Assembly (NCBI GenBank): GCA_958450365.1 | Contig: CAUEEP010000134.1 | Coordinates: 1-64,000, forward strand | DNA length: 64,000 nt | Reading direction: 5' to 3' | DNA from: Mesorhabditis belari | Lineage: Eukaryota > Nematoda > Chromadorea > Rhabditida > Rhabditidae | Part shown: positions 58,901 through 64,000 of the stretch, one piece after another | Layout: each line of letters starts with the position of its first letter | Position numbering within the stretch: position 1 is the first letter of the stretch | Translations under genes and position numbers: made by a program | The notes under the pieces: generated by a model | Told to the model about the DNA's origin: nothing | Database searches by the model: none | Seen by the model: the letters and a program-made list of their open reading frames with translations, nothing else

Positions 58901-59863
58901 GAGTTACAGACGTTACAGACGTTACAGACGAGTTACAGACGAGTTACAGACGTTACAGAGTTACAGACTAGTTACAGACGAGTTCCAGACGAGTTACAGA
59001 CGAGTTACAGACGTTACAGACGTTACAGAGTTACAGAGTTACAGACGAGTTACAGACGTTACAGAGTTACAGACGAGTTACAGACGTTACAGACTAGTTA
59101 CAGACGATTTCCAGACGAGTTACAGACGAGTTACAGACGTTACAGACGTTACAGAGTTGCAGACGAGTTACAGACGTTACAGACGTTACAGACGAGTTAC
59201 AGACGAGTTACAGACGTTACAGAGTTACAGACTAGTTACAGACGAGTTCCAGACGAGTTACAGACGAGTTACAGACGTTACAGAGTTACAGACGAGTTAC
59301 AGACGTTACAGACTAGTTACAGACGATTTCCAGACGAGTTACAGACGAGTTACAGACGTTACAGACGTTACAGACGAGTTACAGACGAGTTACAGACGAG
59401 TTACAGACGTTACAGATGTTACAGACGAGTTACAGACGAGTTACAGAGTTACAGACGCGCGAAAGTGACGATCGTTTCTTCAAATATGATATTTCATTTG
59501 TCCAGTAGTGTATTTCAAAGACTCAGCCGACTCACTTGATATGACACTAACCGCATCGATGAGTACATAAGTGTCCGCATCAGAGTAGTAATGATTAACA
59601 ATGTTCTCTTTTCCGCTTTCAAAGCCGGCTCTTTGTCTAGAAAATTCATAATATAACCGTAATCTTCGAAAGAATTTCTTTCTCTTCACTTTCTAAAGCG
59701 TTTCCCTTTCCCTTCGAAACTTTGAAAACTCACAAGACTTTCTGCCAAAACTCTTCTCCATATTTGCGTAACATCAACTGACGGACACTCTCGTGAATGA
59801 AGCCAAACTGAGAAAAGACGAAAAAATTCATAAAGTTTCATAAAAATGTCTAATACTTACCAT
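31999..59863 (-). CDS. Soluble guanylate cyclase, nematode gcy type, repeat-filled introns
   Basis: Heme-based gas sensor that makes cGMP from GTP in the cytosol. Exons: 59,861-59,863 (ATG only); 59,734-59,807; 59,536-59,636; 56,972-57,078; 56,838-56,920; 55,700-55,776; 54,838-54,968; 53,859-54,034; 50,755-50,884; 48,908-49,011; 48,422-48,814; 45,990-46,135; 44,794-44,881; 44,520-44,665; 44,338-44,477; 35,613-35,754; 33,579-33,654; 33,406-33,498; 31,999-32,135. All junctions keep phase, giving 782 codons; the last exon is not found. Residues 1-185 are H-NOX with heme ligand His105 ([13 protein letters not shown]); the YxSxR site reads Y136-T138-R140. HNOBA spans about 205-540 with an acidic insert (about 329-460), then a signalling helix. 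The cyclase domain has metal Asp598 and Asp642, base-binding Glu638 and Cys708, and Asn715/Arg719, so a homodimer could be active. Closest in style to the gcy-32/34-37 group. Confidence 0.92.
32212..33353 (-). mobile_element. Rearranged mariner in cyclase intron 18
   Basis: Inverted termini ttaggttgttcggatatcaa (left) and its complement at 33,330-33,353, each next to TA. On the minus strand it encodes a mariner N-terminal HTH (about 33,115-32,900: [23 protein letters not shown]), then the middle part ([37 protein letters not shown]), then abruptly a second copy of the HTH (32,640-32,400) in place of the catalytic C-terminus. Several stops make it inactive. Confidence 0.85.
33719..34680. repeat. 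11-bp satellite (aatacggttcc)n with higher-order units
   Basis: About 960 bp of 11-bp monomers, broken at intervals of roughly 130-165 bp by cctattttgatctaatacg, which defines a higher-order period. The array is bracketed by the same word gcgtccgtttccttcc at 33,706-33,721 and 34,695-34,710. It lies in cyclase intron 16. The 34-bp repeat at 7,877-7,985 is the same unit in reverse. Confidence 0.95.
34711..35612. other. Rest of cyclase intron 16
   Basis: AT-rich intron sequence with short ataaattgttt repeats at 35,213-35,270 (also at 33,660-33,700, on the other side of the satellite). No gene is recognised. Confidence 0.6.
35783..36177. repeat. 5-bp microsatellite (tgtac/tatac)n
   Basis: About 395 bp of ctgta with periodic ctata variants that set a 15-25 bp superperiod. 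It begins 29 bp inside cyclase intron 15, next to exon 16. The plus strand is open for over 200 codons only because of the repeat. Confidence 0.95.
36222..36412. repeat. 6-bp repeat (ggctttggcttg), telomere-like variants
   Basis: Variable array of ttggct/ttaggc-like hexamers. Some units read taggcttaggct, so it may derive from telomeric TTAGGC. Confidence 0.8.
36755..36838. repeat. 11-bp tandem repeat (aattaaacggc)n
   Basis: About eight copies, changing gradually from acggt to acggc to acagc along the array. Confidence 0.9.
36934..36939 (-). promoter_or_regulatory. Poly(A) signal of the nested secreted-protein gene
   Basis: AATAAA on the minus strand about 70 bp after the stop codon at 37,009. 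Confidence 0.6.
37009..38093 (-). CDS. Nested small Tyr/Ala-rich secreted protein
   Basis: Two-exon gene inside cyclase intron 15, same strand. Exon 1 (38,034-38,093) encodes a signal peptide, [20 protein letters not shown]. Exon 2 (37,009-37,200) encodes [18 protein letters not shown], then [16 protein letters not shown] and a polar tail ending in TNNRQ. The product is 83 residues, extracellular. It is a low-complexity Tyr/Ala/Pro protein as in small cuticle or antimicrobial-like nematode peptides; the exact family is not recognised. GT..TTTCAG splicing is clean, a TATA box lies 55 bp before the ATG and AATAAA lies at 36,934-36,939. The single intron is mostly a 10-bp minisatellite. Confidence 0.8.
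37403..38000. repeat. 10-bp minisatellite (acagtcttct)n
   Basis: Roughly 60 copies in phase, with acagtcatct interspersed. It fills most of the intron of the nested secreted-protein gene (37,201-38,033). Confidence 0.95.
38144..38153 (-). promoter_or_regulatory. TATA box of the nested secreted-protein gene
   Basis: GTATAAAATG on the minus strand, about 55 bp upstream of the ATG at 38,093. Position and sequence fit a core promoter independent of the host gene. Confidence 0.6.
38154..38815. other. Upstream region of the nested gene, no gene seen
   Basis: AT-rich. A 175-codon minus-strand frame (38,137-38,664) is very rich in Phe and Leu, covers the TATA box and has no recognisable domain, so I treat it as chance. 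Confidence 0.5.
38816..39075 (-). repeat. Two tandem tRNA-derived SINE copies
   Basis: On the minus strand each copy shows GTGGCTCATTGGTAAAGCG (box A-like) and GGTCGCGGGTTCGAATCCC (box B; one base lost in the second copy), followed on the plus side by the body gccgccaaggtagggcctta. The acceptor stem is not formed, so these are not tRNA genes. A reversed body fragment lies at about 39,243-39,281. Confidence 0.75.
39087..39222. mobile_element. Short foldback element
   Basis: Arms agttctttgcgctcc...aactaaatcgatctggcacac and their complement, about 50 bp each with a small loop (tcccgcagcttggtatcgcg). It sits between oppositely oriented SINE fragments. Confidence 0.8.
39288..39560. repeat. 17-bp tandem repeat (ctctcagcgtcataagc)n
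   Basis: About 16 copies in three sequence classes arranged in blocks: catcat, then cgtcat, then cttcat. This pattern shows growth by runs of duplication. Confidence 0.95.
40043..40249 (+). CDS. Candidate small secreted peptide
   Basis: 68-codon single-exon ORF, plus strand, inside cyclase intron 15. It starts [19 protein letters not shown], a strong hydrophobic signal-like leader, followed by a basic/acidic stretch ([12 protein letters not shown]) and a mature-like tail ([20 protein letters not shown]) ending in TRNHM. AATAAA follows at about 40,320. The frame is open further upstream but only through low-complexity sequence. No family recognised. Could be a peptide hormone-like gene, or chance in AT-rich DNA. 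Confidence 0.4.
   Translation: MNSRSILLFSFFLLFSFVFSFVFSKIDEMKEKKALKTYAMVPQIAFSPYFWTKLNQDLPWIEKTRNHM
40445..41318. mobile_element. Foldback DNA element with 8-bp TSD
   Basis: Flanked by aaaaagac at 40,437-40,444 and 41,319-41,326. The termini gggg(a/g)tgggacaaa.tgc and the subterminal gcgcacctggacacttgcgc are inverted at the two ends. Inside is a second, tighter inverted repeat with ~130-bp arms (40,519-40,806). The 8-bp duplication fits hAT or Merlin type; there is no transposase. Confidence 0.8.
41370..42700. repeat. Imperfect ~0.5-kb direct repeats
   Basis: Three diverged copies of a segment with cattgtttaaatttaggttt, aaaacttagcaactttgaac and cactaaaatcgaactttttc. The foldback element at 40,445 is inserted in an earlier partial copy and the 18S rRNA fragment in the last. 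Confidence 0.75.
42290..42537 (-). pseudogene. 18S rRNA gene fragment with expanded 530-loop
   Basis: On the minus strand: TTTAACGAGGATCAATGAGA, GGGCAAGTCTGGTGCCAGCA, then CAGCCGCGGTAATTCCAGCT, TTGCTGCGGTTAAAAAGCTC, GTAGTTGGATCTGAGC and GGGGTTAAATTCGTCGG. This is the conserved 530-loop region and downstream of eukaryotic small-subunit rRNA. The word gctggcaccagact (14 bp) is repeated about six times at 42,428-42,510 exactly at the 530 loop, which destroys function. It lies in cyclase intron 15. Confidence 0.9.
42921..44305 (+). mobile_element. Mariner remnant in cyclase intron 15
   Basis: Ends ttgggttggtgaattgaaaa (42,921) and ttttttcaattcaccaaccc plus aa (to 44,305), each beside TA. A second left end at 43,251 and an inverted internal piece (about 43,440-43,600) show rearrangement. 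The plus strand encodes a broken C-terminal half: [16 protein letters not shown], then [30 protein letters not shown], and in another frame [20 protein letters not shown]. The right end lies 32 bp from the exon 15 donor. Confidence 0.85.
44968..45490. repeat. Minisatellite of cagttggcc / ggatcagttg units
   Basis: About 520 bp built from cagttggcccaggat and cagttggccgt modules in variable order. It lies in cyclase intron 12 near exon 13. Confidence 0.95.
46624..48277. mobile_element. TTAA-flanked DNA transposon, copy 1 (intron 11)
   Basis: Long inverted ends starting aggggga(g)tat.. with ggccggatgacc and tcgctgattttattataaaa. TTAA lies on each side (46,620-46,623; 48,278-48,281). The sequence at 46,255-46,375 is a paralogous empty site reading gaaagctttaaggacacact, which confirms TTAA as the duplicated target. 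TTAA use suggests piggyBac-like or related. Inside are two unrelated minisatellites (46,795-47,190, period about 72 bp; 47,846-48,118, period 30 bp) and a gene-like fragment at about 47,440-47,650. Confidence 0.85.
47390..47674 (-). pseudogene. Gene-like fragment carried by the TTAA transposon
   Basis: Minus-strand frame with [19 protein letters not shown] and [17 protein letters not shown]. The second copy at 51,235-51,420 (plus) has [20 protein letters not shown] and [12 protein letters not shown]. The IDKIG segment looks like a helix-hairpin-helix, but that is a guess. It could be a remnant of the element's own protein or a captured host exon. Confidence 0.4.
48422..48814 (-). other. Acidic insert exon of the guanylate cyclase
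   Basis: This 393-bp exon (exon 11) encodes a Ser/Arg-rich start ([17 protein letters not shown]), an acidic run ([18 protein letters not shown], then a [10 protein letters not shown] stretch) and a Pro-rich tail. It falls inside the HNOBA region, between [20 protein letters not shown] (exons 9-10) and [12 protein letters not shown] (exon 12). Its acceptor (GATAAG) is weak and was chosen because it alone keeps phase; the donor is CAACG|GTACGG. It may be an extended regulatory loop. The sequence was not recognised from other families. Confidence 0.6.
49131..50428. mobile_element. Tc1-like non-autonomous element in intron 9
   Basis: Ends tacaagtgacccacaatt (left) and aattgtgggtcaccctgta (right) with TA on each side. 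It contains an inner foldback element at 49,361-49,652 (arms ttctactcagccaaaaaact..., about 75 bp, plus an inner arm around tcctcgccctctttctccta) and a 15-bp minisatellite. No transposase. Confidence 0.8.
49925..50278. repeat. 15-bp minisatellite (gctagctgatcgaaa)n
   Basis: About 350 bp, with a second class (ggctgatcgaaagctagctg after a deletion of gctagctgat-type units) interspersed. Inside the Tc1-like element. Confidence 0.95.
50950..50995. repeat. Poly-C hairpin
   Basis: ttaattcattttaaagg, a run of C, then cctttaaaatgaattaa: a near-perfect stem with a C-rich loop directly beside the TTAA transposon copy 2. Confidence 0.8.
50993..51998. mobile_element. TTAA-flanked DNA transposon, copy 2 (intron 8)
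   Basis: Same inverted ends (taatcgcggccgggtgacg; tcgctgattttattataaaa) between TTAA motifs. Shorter than copy 1, it carries the same gene-like fragment in the opposite orientation (51,235-51,420) and a 13-bp array (cttgtagatgagc)n at 51,665-51,745. The two copies share only part of their minisatellite content. Confidence 0.85.
52057..53817 (+). mobile_element. Mariner with deleted catalytic domain, intron 8
   Basis: Perfect-looking ends ttaggtgtgtgaaaaagtaa (52,057) and the complement to 53,817, both beside TA. On the plus strand from 53,403 a mariner N-terminal HTH is clear: [39 protein letters not shown], then after a frame shift [19 protein letters not shown] and [10 protein letters not shown]. 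Then the right end follows directly, so the DDE domain is missing. A large foldback element is inserted in its 5' part. Confidence 0.9.
52113..53322. mobile_element. Nested foldback elements inside the mariner
   Basis: Outer arms (52,113-~52,300 and ~53,130-53,322; e.g. gccgattatgaatgaaattt / aaatttcattcataatcggc), a middle pair around cggcgggacccccgtagccg, and an inner near-perfect hairpin 52,612-52,868 (arms about 105 bp). Between the inner and middle right arms is a tandem array (gacgctcctagacccaaata, ~41-55 bp period) at about 52,850-53,110. Confidence 0.85.
54365..54690. repeat. 13-bp minisatellite (cagctagactacg)n
   Basis: About 325 bp with higher-order interruptions (gttcaaagc/ggtcaaagcc). 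It lies in cyclase intron 7. A small 7-bp array (caattgt)n lies at about 54,045-54,090, at the acceptor of exon 8, creating duplicate candidate splice sites. Confidence 0.95.
55190..55920. repeat. Cluster of four tRNA-like SINE heads around cyclase exon 6
   Basis: Two on minus (about 55,190-55,256 and 55,350-55,424, both GTGCCTTGTGGTGTA... with boxes GGTTCGAGTCC) and two on plus (55,545-55,616, GGCCAAGTGGTTAGCGC...GGTTCGACTCC; 55,845-55,915, GGCGCAGTCAGGAGG...GGTTCGACTCC). Each has Pol III A- and B-box-like words, but anticodon and acceptor stems do not form well, so they look tRNA-derived and not functional tRNAs. Exon 6 of the cyclase (55,700-55,776) lies between them. Confidence 0.65.
56033..56149 (+). 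pseudogene. Orphan ankyrin-repeat exon in cyclase intron 5
   Basis: After a TTTCAG acceptor the plus strand reads 39 codons: [20 protein letters not shown] then [19 protein letters not shown], followed by GTTTAT. This is one ankyrin repeat (YGDTPLHLACYNGKF-type, as in TNNI3K-like kinases). No companion exon is seen on either side: a Tc1-like element starts 36 bp later. It looks like a displaced single exon of another gene. Confidence 0.7.
56186..56729 (-). mobile_element. Tc1/mariner-superfamily fragment (maT-like) with intact ends
   Basis: Ends cagggtgcgtcataattatt and complement between TA dinucleotides. The minus strand encodes the C-terminal transposase part: [40 protein letters not shown] and [14 protein letters not shown], matching the QDGAPAH...[10 protein letters not shown](L/M)D signature. 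It is a 544-bp deletion derivative. The frame runs into the termini. Confidence 0.88.
57433..58015 (-). mobile_element. Second maT-like element, truncated
   Basis: Left end cagggtgatcagaaataacg beside TA. The minus strand encodes [40 protein letters not shown] and [13 protein letters not shown], then shifts frame. The N-terminal side and right end are missing. In cyclase intron 3. Confidence 0.85.
58505..59460. repeat. 9/11-bp minisatellite (gttacagac / gagttacagac)n
   Basis: About 950 bp mixing gttacagac and gagttacagac units in long repeated strings (higher-order copies of about 150-200 bp). The same flanking words gcgaaagtgacg and atatgatatttcatt occur on both sides (58,040-58,110 and 59,457-59,500), so the array sits between direct repeats. 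Cyclase intron 3. Confidence 0.95.
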
Positions 59864-60870
59864 TTTAAGTAAACTTTAAAATATCCAAGATCAATAGAAA
59901 TAAAGCTAGAAATGGTGGATTTGAGGGAAATTCTTTCTTTTCTTAAGATTCTCTTTGGACATTAAAAAATTCTGAACACGCAATCTACCTGGATCTCTTT
60001 CCATATTTTGGCTATCTCAAGAGTCAGACCTTATCGCCAAAATGATGTTTATAGCAACGGGGAGACCCTGGTAACCAAGAAAATGTCAAGTTTAAAGATA
60101 TTCAGCTAAATTGTAATCGGGAAACTTAGTACTGTAGTTGTACCCAGCTACAGTAACTCTCACTAAATGTAAATTTTGATCCAGATACAGTAATCCAATC
60201 TGTAAATGTAAATTTTCAGTAAAGCTTTCGTCGAATTCGTTAACAATTCAGCTACCGTAACCCCTATTAGATACAAATCCAAATTCAGCTACAGTAGCCC
60301 TTCGTTTACATGAAATTTCTATTCATTTACAGTACTCCTCCTCGATTGTTGAATTCTGTTCTGCTTCAAGGCGTTTTTTCATCCATTTTTTCAGGATCTT
60401 TATTCTTCCGGGACAAAACTACAAATTACAAACGAAATGAATAATCTATGTGCATGGGTGAGCCATGAGAAGCTCATCCCCGTTCGACTAATCAATGTTT
60501 TTTACCCACAAAATCGTGGAATCGCTCAAGAAAACACCTGGAAACAAACAAATAATGGCACTTTTCGTATATCCCACAACTTTTCGGGATAAAGCGAGAA
60601 AGTGCGAAAAATTGTACTTCAACAAAAAAAGGATCTCGAAATCATGTTAACTAACAGATTCAATCTAATAAAGGAACAAAAATCTGCACGAAGAAATGTT
60701 GACTTAAAAAAGCTATCACTTATTTTTAAAACACGCTGGGAGTCACTCGGATTTTCTTACGATCAAAGCCTTTTTTGTAAAACAATGAGATTACAATGGA
60801 AATATAAAAATCTTCAGCTTGACGAAATAAAAGGTGTCCTTGATTTGAAAATTAATGTAATTCGCATAAA
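59864..60870. other. Intergenic region between cyclase and AMPK beta
   Basis: Presumed promoter of the cyclase and 3' flank of the AMPK beta gene. It has several ctacagta/tacagtaa motifs (60,120-60,340) of a dispersed type. A 95-codon plus-strand frame (60,602-60,889) overlaps the last AMPK beta exon and is not supported as a gene. Confidence 0.5.
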
Positions 60871-62380
60871 TCAACTGATCGGCTTGTAGAGGAGAGTGGT
60901 CACATACTTTTTGCGGTACCTGAAAAAGAATGGCTGAATAGGGTATTTTAAAAGTTTCACTGATTGTGTACTGAATTTCTTGTGACTACAATAGAACGGT
61001 TTCTAAAAACGACACAGTTTGATAATTTTTTTTCAACTCAAAATGCATACCTATGAGTTGCAGAAAGCACCATCACACCGTCCTTGATCGAGAGCGCATA
61101 AAGGTGATTAAGCATGACCTAAAAGAAACGAAAAATATTTTAAAATTTCTTGTTGTAATATTCAGATTAAATTTGTTTTAAAATCGAAAGACCCTTACAT
61201 GATTTGGCTCGGGAAGGACATTAGGATCACATTGCACGGGCACATCTTTGTTCAAAATAACCTGAAATAATACTACAAACGTTAACAATAACCAAAGCAA
61301 CCTGCAGAAGATGAGGTGGAAGTACAGGAGGATTTGCTGCTTTGTCGAAGTCTTTGCGATCCGGGACTTCCTAAATCAAAACTATGTGAATGAAGAAGAA
61401 ATTTCTTAACCTGTGAAAAAGCGTGCATTTTTTCCAATTCACGATCATTTGGTGTATCATGGCTGGTAGGAGCCTAAACAGAGAAGTAAAAAAAAAACGT
61501 GCAACTTCAACTAACCTTGTTCAAGTTTCTCATCGCTTCACCGGCGTTCGACGAGGCAAGATCTTTATCGAGCGCATCAAAAACCTAAAAGATTTTGAAT
61601 AACTACTTCTAAACTATTTACAAACCTACTAAATGAAAAAGCTATGATTTACCTCAAAATCAGCCTCATCAATGTGGATTACGTTATTCTCGGAACCCAT
61701 TGGGTTGTCGGTTTTTGGTTGATTATCATCCACAACCCATTTCCCGTCAACCATAAATTTGTACTCGTGGTCACCTGAATAAGATTGTAAATTAAGAAAG
61801 GACGAAATTTTAAAAAAAGCTTAAAAGTCTAAAACAAAATACCTGGTTGTAACTCGACGATTGTCGTGAAGTCGTTCTGCGATTTCACTAGCGGGATCTT
61901 TCGTCTCCAATTGTCCCAAGAACCACAGATAGAAACTTGTCTTAAATCTTGCATTAGCAAAAAAAAAATTTGTCAATATTACCGTGGTCCCGATTGTGAT
62001 CCACCATGCCACTTAAAAACCACTGGATACTCGTTTTTATCTTTCACAGTCAGTGTGGCCACACTCGGAAGGGAGCCATTCGAATCGTCAAGGCTTTTCG
62101 CAATTTTCACCTAAAATTGCCTTTGGATTGCATAATGATAAGTAAACGAGTTCATAATTATCGAAACTTTTACAGATACACGTTCCTTTACACTAAAGAA
62201 CTATCAATCTACTGACCAATTAAGCAGAAAGTCAAGTACCTGTACAGGACATCCATCTTCGGCCGAACTGCTTAAGTTGGGTGGCGGGTTTCCGCTCATC
62301 GCGCGCGTCCTCCCGCCTGGACTTTGCCCCATCTCGCCTCGCTCTCGTTTGGTTGTGCCTCCGGGTTGATTGTTGCCCAT
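60871..62380 (-). CDS. aakb: AMP-activated protein kinase beta subunit
   Basis: Scaffold of the AMPK heterotrimer, which senses cell energy and glycogen. Exons: 62,240-62,380; 61,983-62,110; 61,843-61,940; 61,653-61,774; 61,516-61,584; 61,411-61,473; 61,302-61,370; 61,199-61,261; 61,051-61,118; 60,871-60,919. All are in phase, total 289 residues, close to the family length. The start MGNNQ gives a Gly2 myristoylation site. CBM48 glycogen-binding domain (about residues 76-165): VFKWHGG, CGSWDNWRRKIPLVKSQNDF, then HEYKFMVDGKWVVDD, with the sugar-stacking Trp and Lys residues and a Ser at the position phosphorylated in mammals. The C-terminal alpha/gamma-binding region: NPPVLPPHLLQ, LPEPNHVMLNHLYALSIKDG, then THRYRKKYVTTLLYKPIS. 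Introns 40-250 bp. Whether it is aakb-1 or aakb-2 is not decided. Confidence 0.95.
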
Positions 62381-63001
62381 CTAAATTTAGTTGCTGGTTA
62401 TGAAGACAATTAAACAAAATCTAGAAATCAAGAGACTAAACAATTCATTAATGAATTACTTTAAGATTGATTGGAACAACAGTTATTAGAAAGTTTTAGG
62501 GATTTAGTGTCAACATGTGACGGATTTCCCCACGAATTCTTCTGATAAACAAGACCGGCCAAAACCGCAATTTCATAACAGCGACACACGCATCGCAGTG
62601 AGCGGTGAAAAGGGCGCGTTTTAGCCGAGACGTGAATAAAACCAAAAATCAAACCGCTAGAGTGAACAAGGTAAACATCGAACTTTTACAGGACAAAAAC
62701 GTCCAAAATCGAGACATACTTGTCAAACATTTCAAAAATGACTTTGAACAATGGCTTGAAACGGTTTTAAGATCTAACTTTTTACACAAACTATATGAAC
62801 ATTGAAAACTTACATCGAAATTTGAATCCAAGCTCCTTCTTCAATTGGCCATCGACCTAAACGAATCCATGTTGACAACAATTTTCACTTTTCGCAATAG
62901 CAATGAAATTGCTTAATTCCCGAAATCTGGTGAAATTTCATTTTAAGATTTTATTGAAACTTTAAACACACGTAACAAAATGCAATATTTTTATGTACAT
63001 A
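62381..63001. other. Intergenic region upstream of AMPK beta
   Basis: Holds the 3' UTR of the hydratase (AATAAA at 62,950-62,955, minus) and the upstream region of AMPK beta. A 66-codon plus frame (62,605-62,805) has protein-like composition but no domain or splice context. Nothing else is seen. Confidence 0.55.
62950..62955 (-). promoter_or_regulatory. Poly(A) signal of the enoyl-CoA hydratase
   Basis: AATAAA on the minus strand about 47 bp after the stop codon at 63,002. Confidence 0.6.
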
Positions 63002-64000
63002 TTAAGCCGAGGTCCACTTTGGTTTTCGTTTTTCGACGAAAGCACTCATTCCCTCCTTTCGATCATGCTAAAACTTTCATTAACAAATTTAATTACATGA
63101 AATTATACCGTAGAAAAAGTGGCATGGAATAAACGTCTTTCAAAGTGAAGTCCTTCTTTCAGCGTCAACTCGTAGGCACTATTCACAGCTTCTTTGCACA
63201 TTTGCACAATCAACGGTGATTGTTCGCCAATCTTTTCGCCAAGTTCGATCGCTTTGGCAAGAACCTCCTTTGCTGGGTATACCTAAATGAGTTTGATTTT
63301 TGCTCGGTCAATATGTGATACCTTTGAAACAAGACCAGCTCTCAATGCCGTTTCTGCATCAATGCGATTTCCCGTGAGTACCATTTCCATCGCAAGAGAT
63401 TTCCCGACAGCGTGCGTTAATCTTTGACTCCCTCCAGCACCGGGAACCGTTCCTAAAATAGATATTTAAAAGAAAAAAGTTATAATATACCAATGTTGAT
63501 TTCAGGTTGCCCGAATTGTGCATGATGACCTGCGTAAATGATGTCACACGCCATAACCAATTCACAGCCACCACCAAGACAAAACCTAGACACAAAACTT
63601 AATTCCGAAGGCTAAAGTAAAAAACCCATTAACAGCTGCAATGATCGGCTTCTTGCATTCGGCGATTGTCTTCCACTCATCAAGGAAATGATCCTTTCCC
63701 GTGTAAATTGTCGCAAAATCTTTTACTACCTAAAGTTTAGCTAAAACTGTAAAAAGAAATCTTCAAAATACCATTTCTTTGATATCAGCCCCTGCCGCAA
63801 AAATTTTTTCGCTTCCAGTGATCACAATGGCTCCAATTTTGTCGTCTTCTTCGAACTCTTTGACAGCCGTTTGCATCTAAAAATCAAAATAAAAGAAATA
63901 TTATAAAATCAACATTTTTTGATCAGCTCTACCTCTTTCATAAGTGGCGTGCAAAGAGCGTTGTGCGCTTTCGGTCGATTCAGTTTGATTAATCCCACGT
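63002..64000 (-). CDS. Enoyl-CoA hydratase, mitochondrial short-chain type (3' part)
   Basis: Crotonase family: hydrates 2-enoyl-CoA in beta-oxidation and in valine/isoleucine breakdown. Exons: 63,933-64,000 (cut by the window edge); 63,772-63,876; 63,626-63,729; 63,491-63,585; 63,322-63,452; 63,109-63,282; 63,002-63,067. Sequence in order: [38 protein letters not shown] (oxyanion-hole loop), [40 protein letters not shown], and the end [20 protein letters not shown]. Both catalytic Glu residues of the hydratases (GGCE and QPE) are kept. The mitochondrial leader would lie beyond 64,000. Probably the ech-6 / ECHS1 orthologue. Confidence 0.95.

Noticed and set aside
58315..59539. Plus-strand frames up to 344 codons rich in Tyr-Arg/Leu-Gln-Thr
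   Set aside because: Pure translation of the gttacagac array in overlapping frames.
60602..60889. 95-codon plus frame (VDLKKLSLIFKTRWESLGF...)
   Set aside because: Composition is protein-like, but it overlaps the last AMPK beta exon antisense and has no splice or family support. It would be reconsidered with plus-strand RNA.

Overview
This is AT-rich eukaryotic DNA, most likely from a rhabditid-type nematode. The support is introns as short as 40-42 bp with GT..TTTCAG/TTTTAG ends, degenerate (TTAGGC)n tracts (the nematode telomere motif), a soluble guanylate cyclase of the nematode gcy type, and many Tc1/mariner and Merlin-type elements. Recognisable genes are all on the minus strand except one small candidate; most of the sequence is repeats. 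No bacterial genes, operons or CRISPR arrays are seen.

Left half (1-31,615) is a segmental amplification of two blocks in the order A1 (1-5,515), B1 (5,516-13,130), A2 (13,131-18,114), A3 (18,115-23,590), B2 (23,591-~31,615). Every A right edge is a large palindrome; the B1/A2 joint lies in a degenerate telomere-like repeat. A phospholipid scramblase gene bridges each B/A border: its 5' exons are in B and its 3' exons in the A block to the left. That gives two copies (4,624-7,408 and 22,699-25,476) and one orphan 3' half in A2. Each copy carries different small indels. B also holds a Merlin (ISXO2-type) transposase pseudogene and a Merlin-type non-autonomous element with an 8-bp target duplication.

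Middle (~31.9-59.9 kb) is one soluble guanylate cyclase gene, rebuilt here from 19 in-phase exons (about 782 codons, last exon not found). It has the H-NOX heme ligand His105, HNOBA, signalling helix and a cyclase domain with all expected catalytic residues. Its introns are packed with unrelated minisatellites, four mariner-type elements or fragments, two copies of a TTAA-flanked transposon, Tc1-like elements, foldback elements, tRNA-like SINE heads, an 18S rRNA fragment and an orphan ankyrin exon. A small Tyr/Ala-rich secreted-protein gene is nested in intron 15, and a second possible secreted-peptide gene lies in the same intron on the plus strand.

Right end holds two compact genes in the same orientation: a complete 10-exon AMPK beta subunit (60,871-62,380; 289 residues, N-myristoylation start, glycogen-binding CBM48) and the 3' six-plus exons of a mitochondrial short-chain enoyl-CoA hydratase (63,002-64,000, cut by the window edge). 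These are clean, short-intron genes, in contrast to the repeat-filled cyclase next door. The gene models were derived by eye from splice phase and family similarity; no database search was run.
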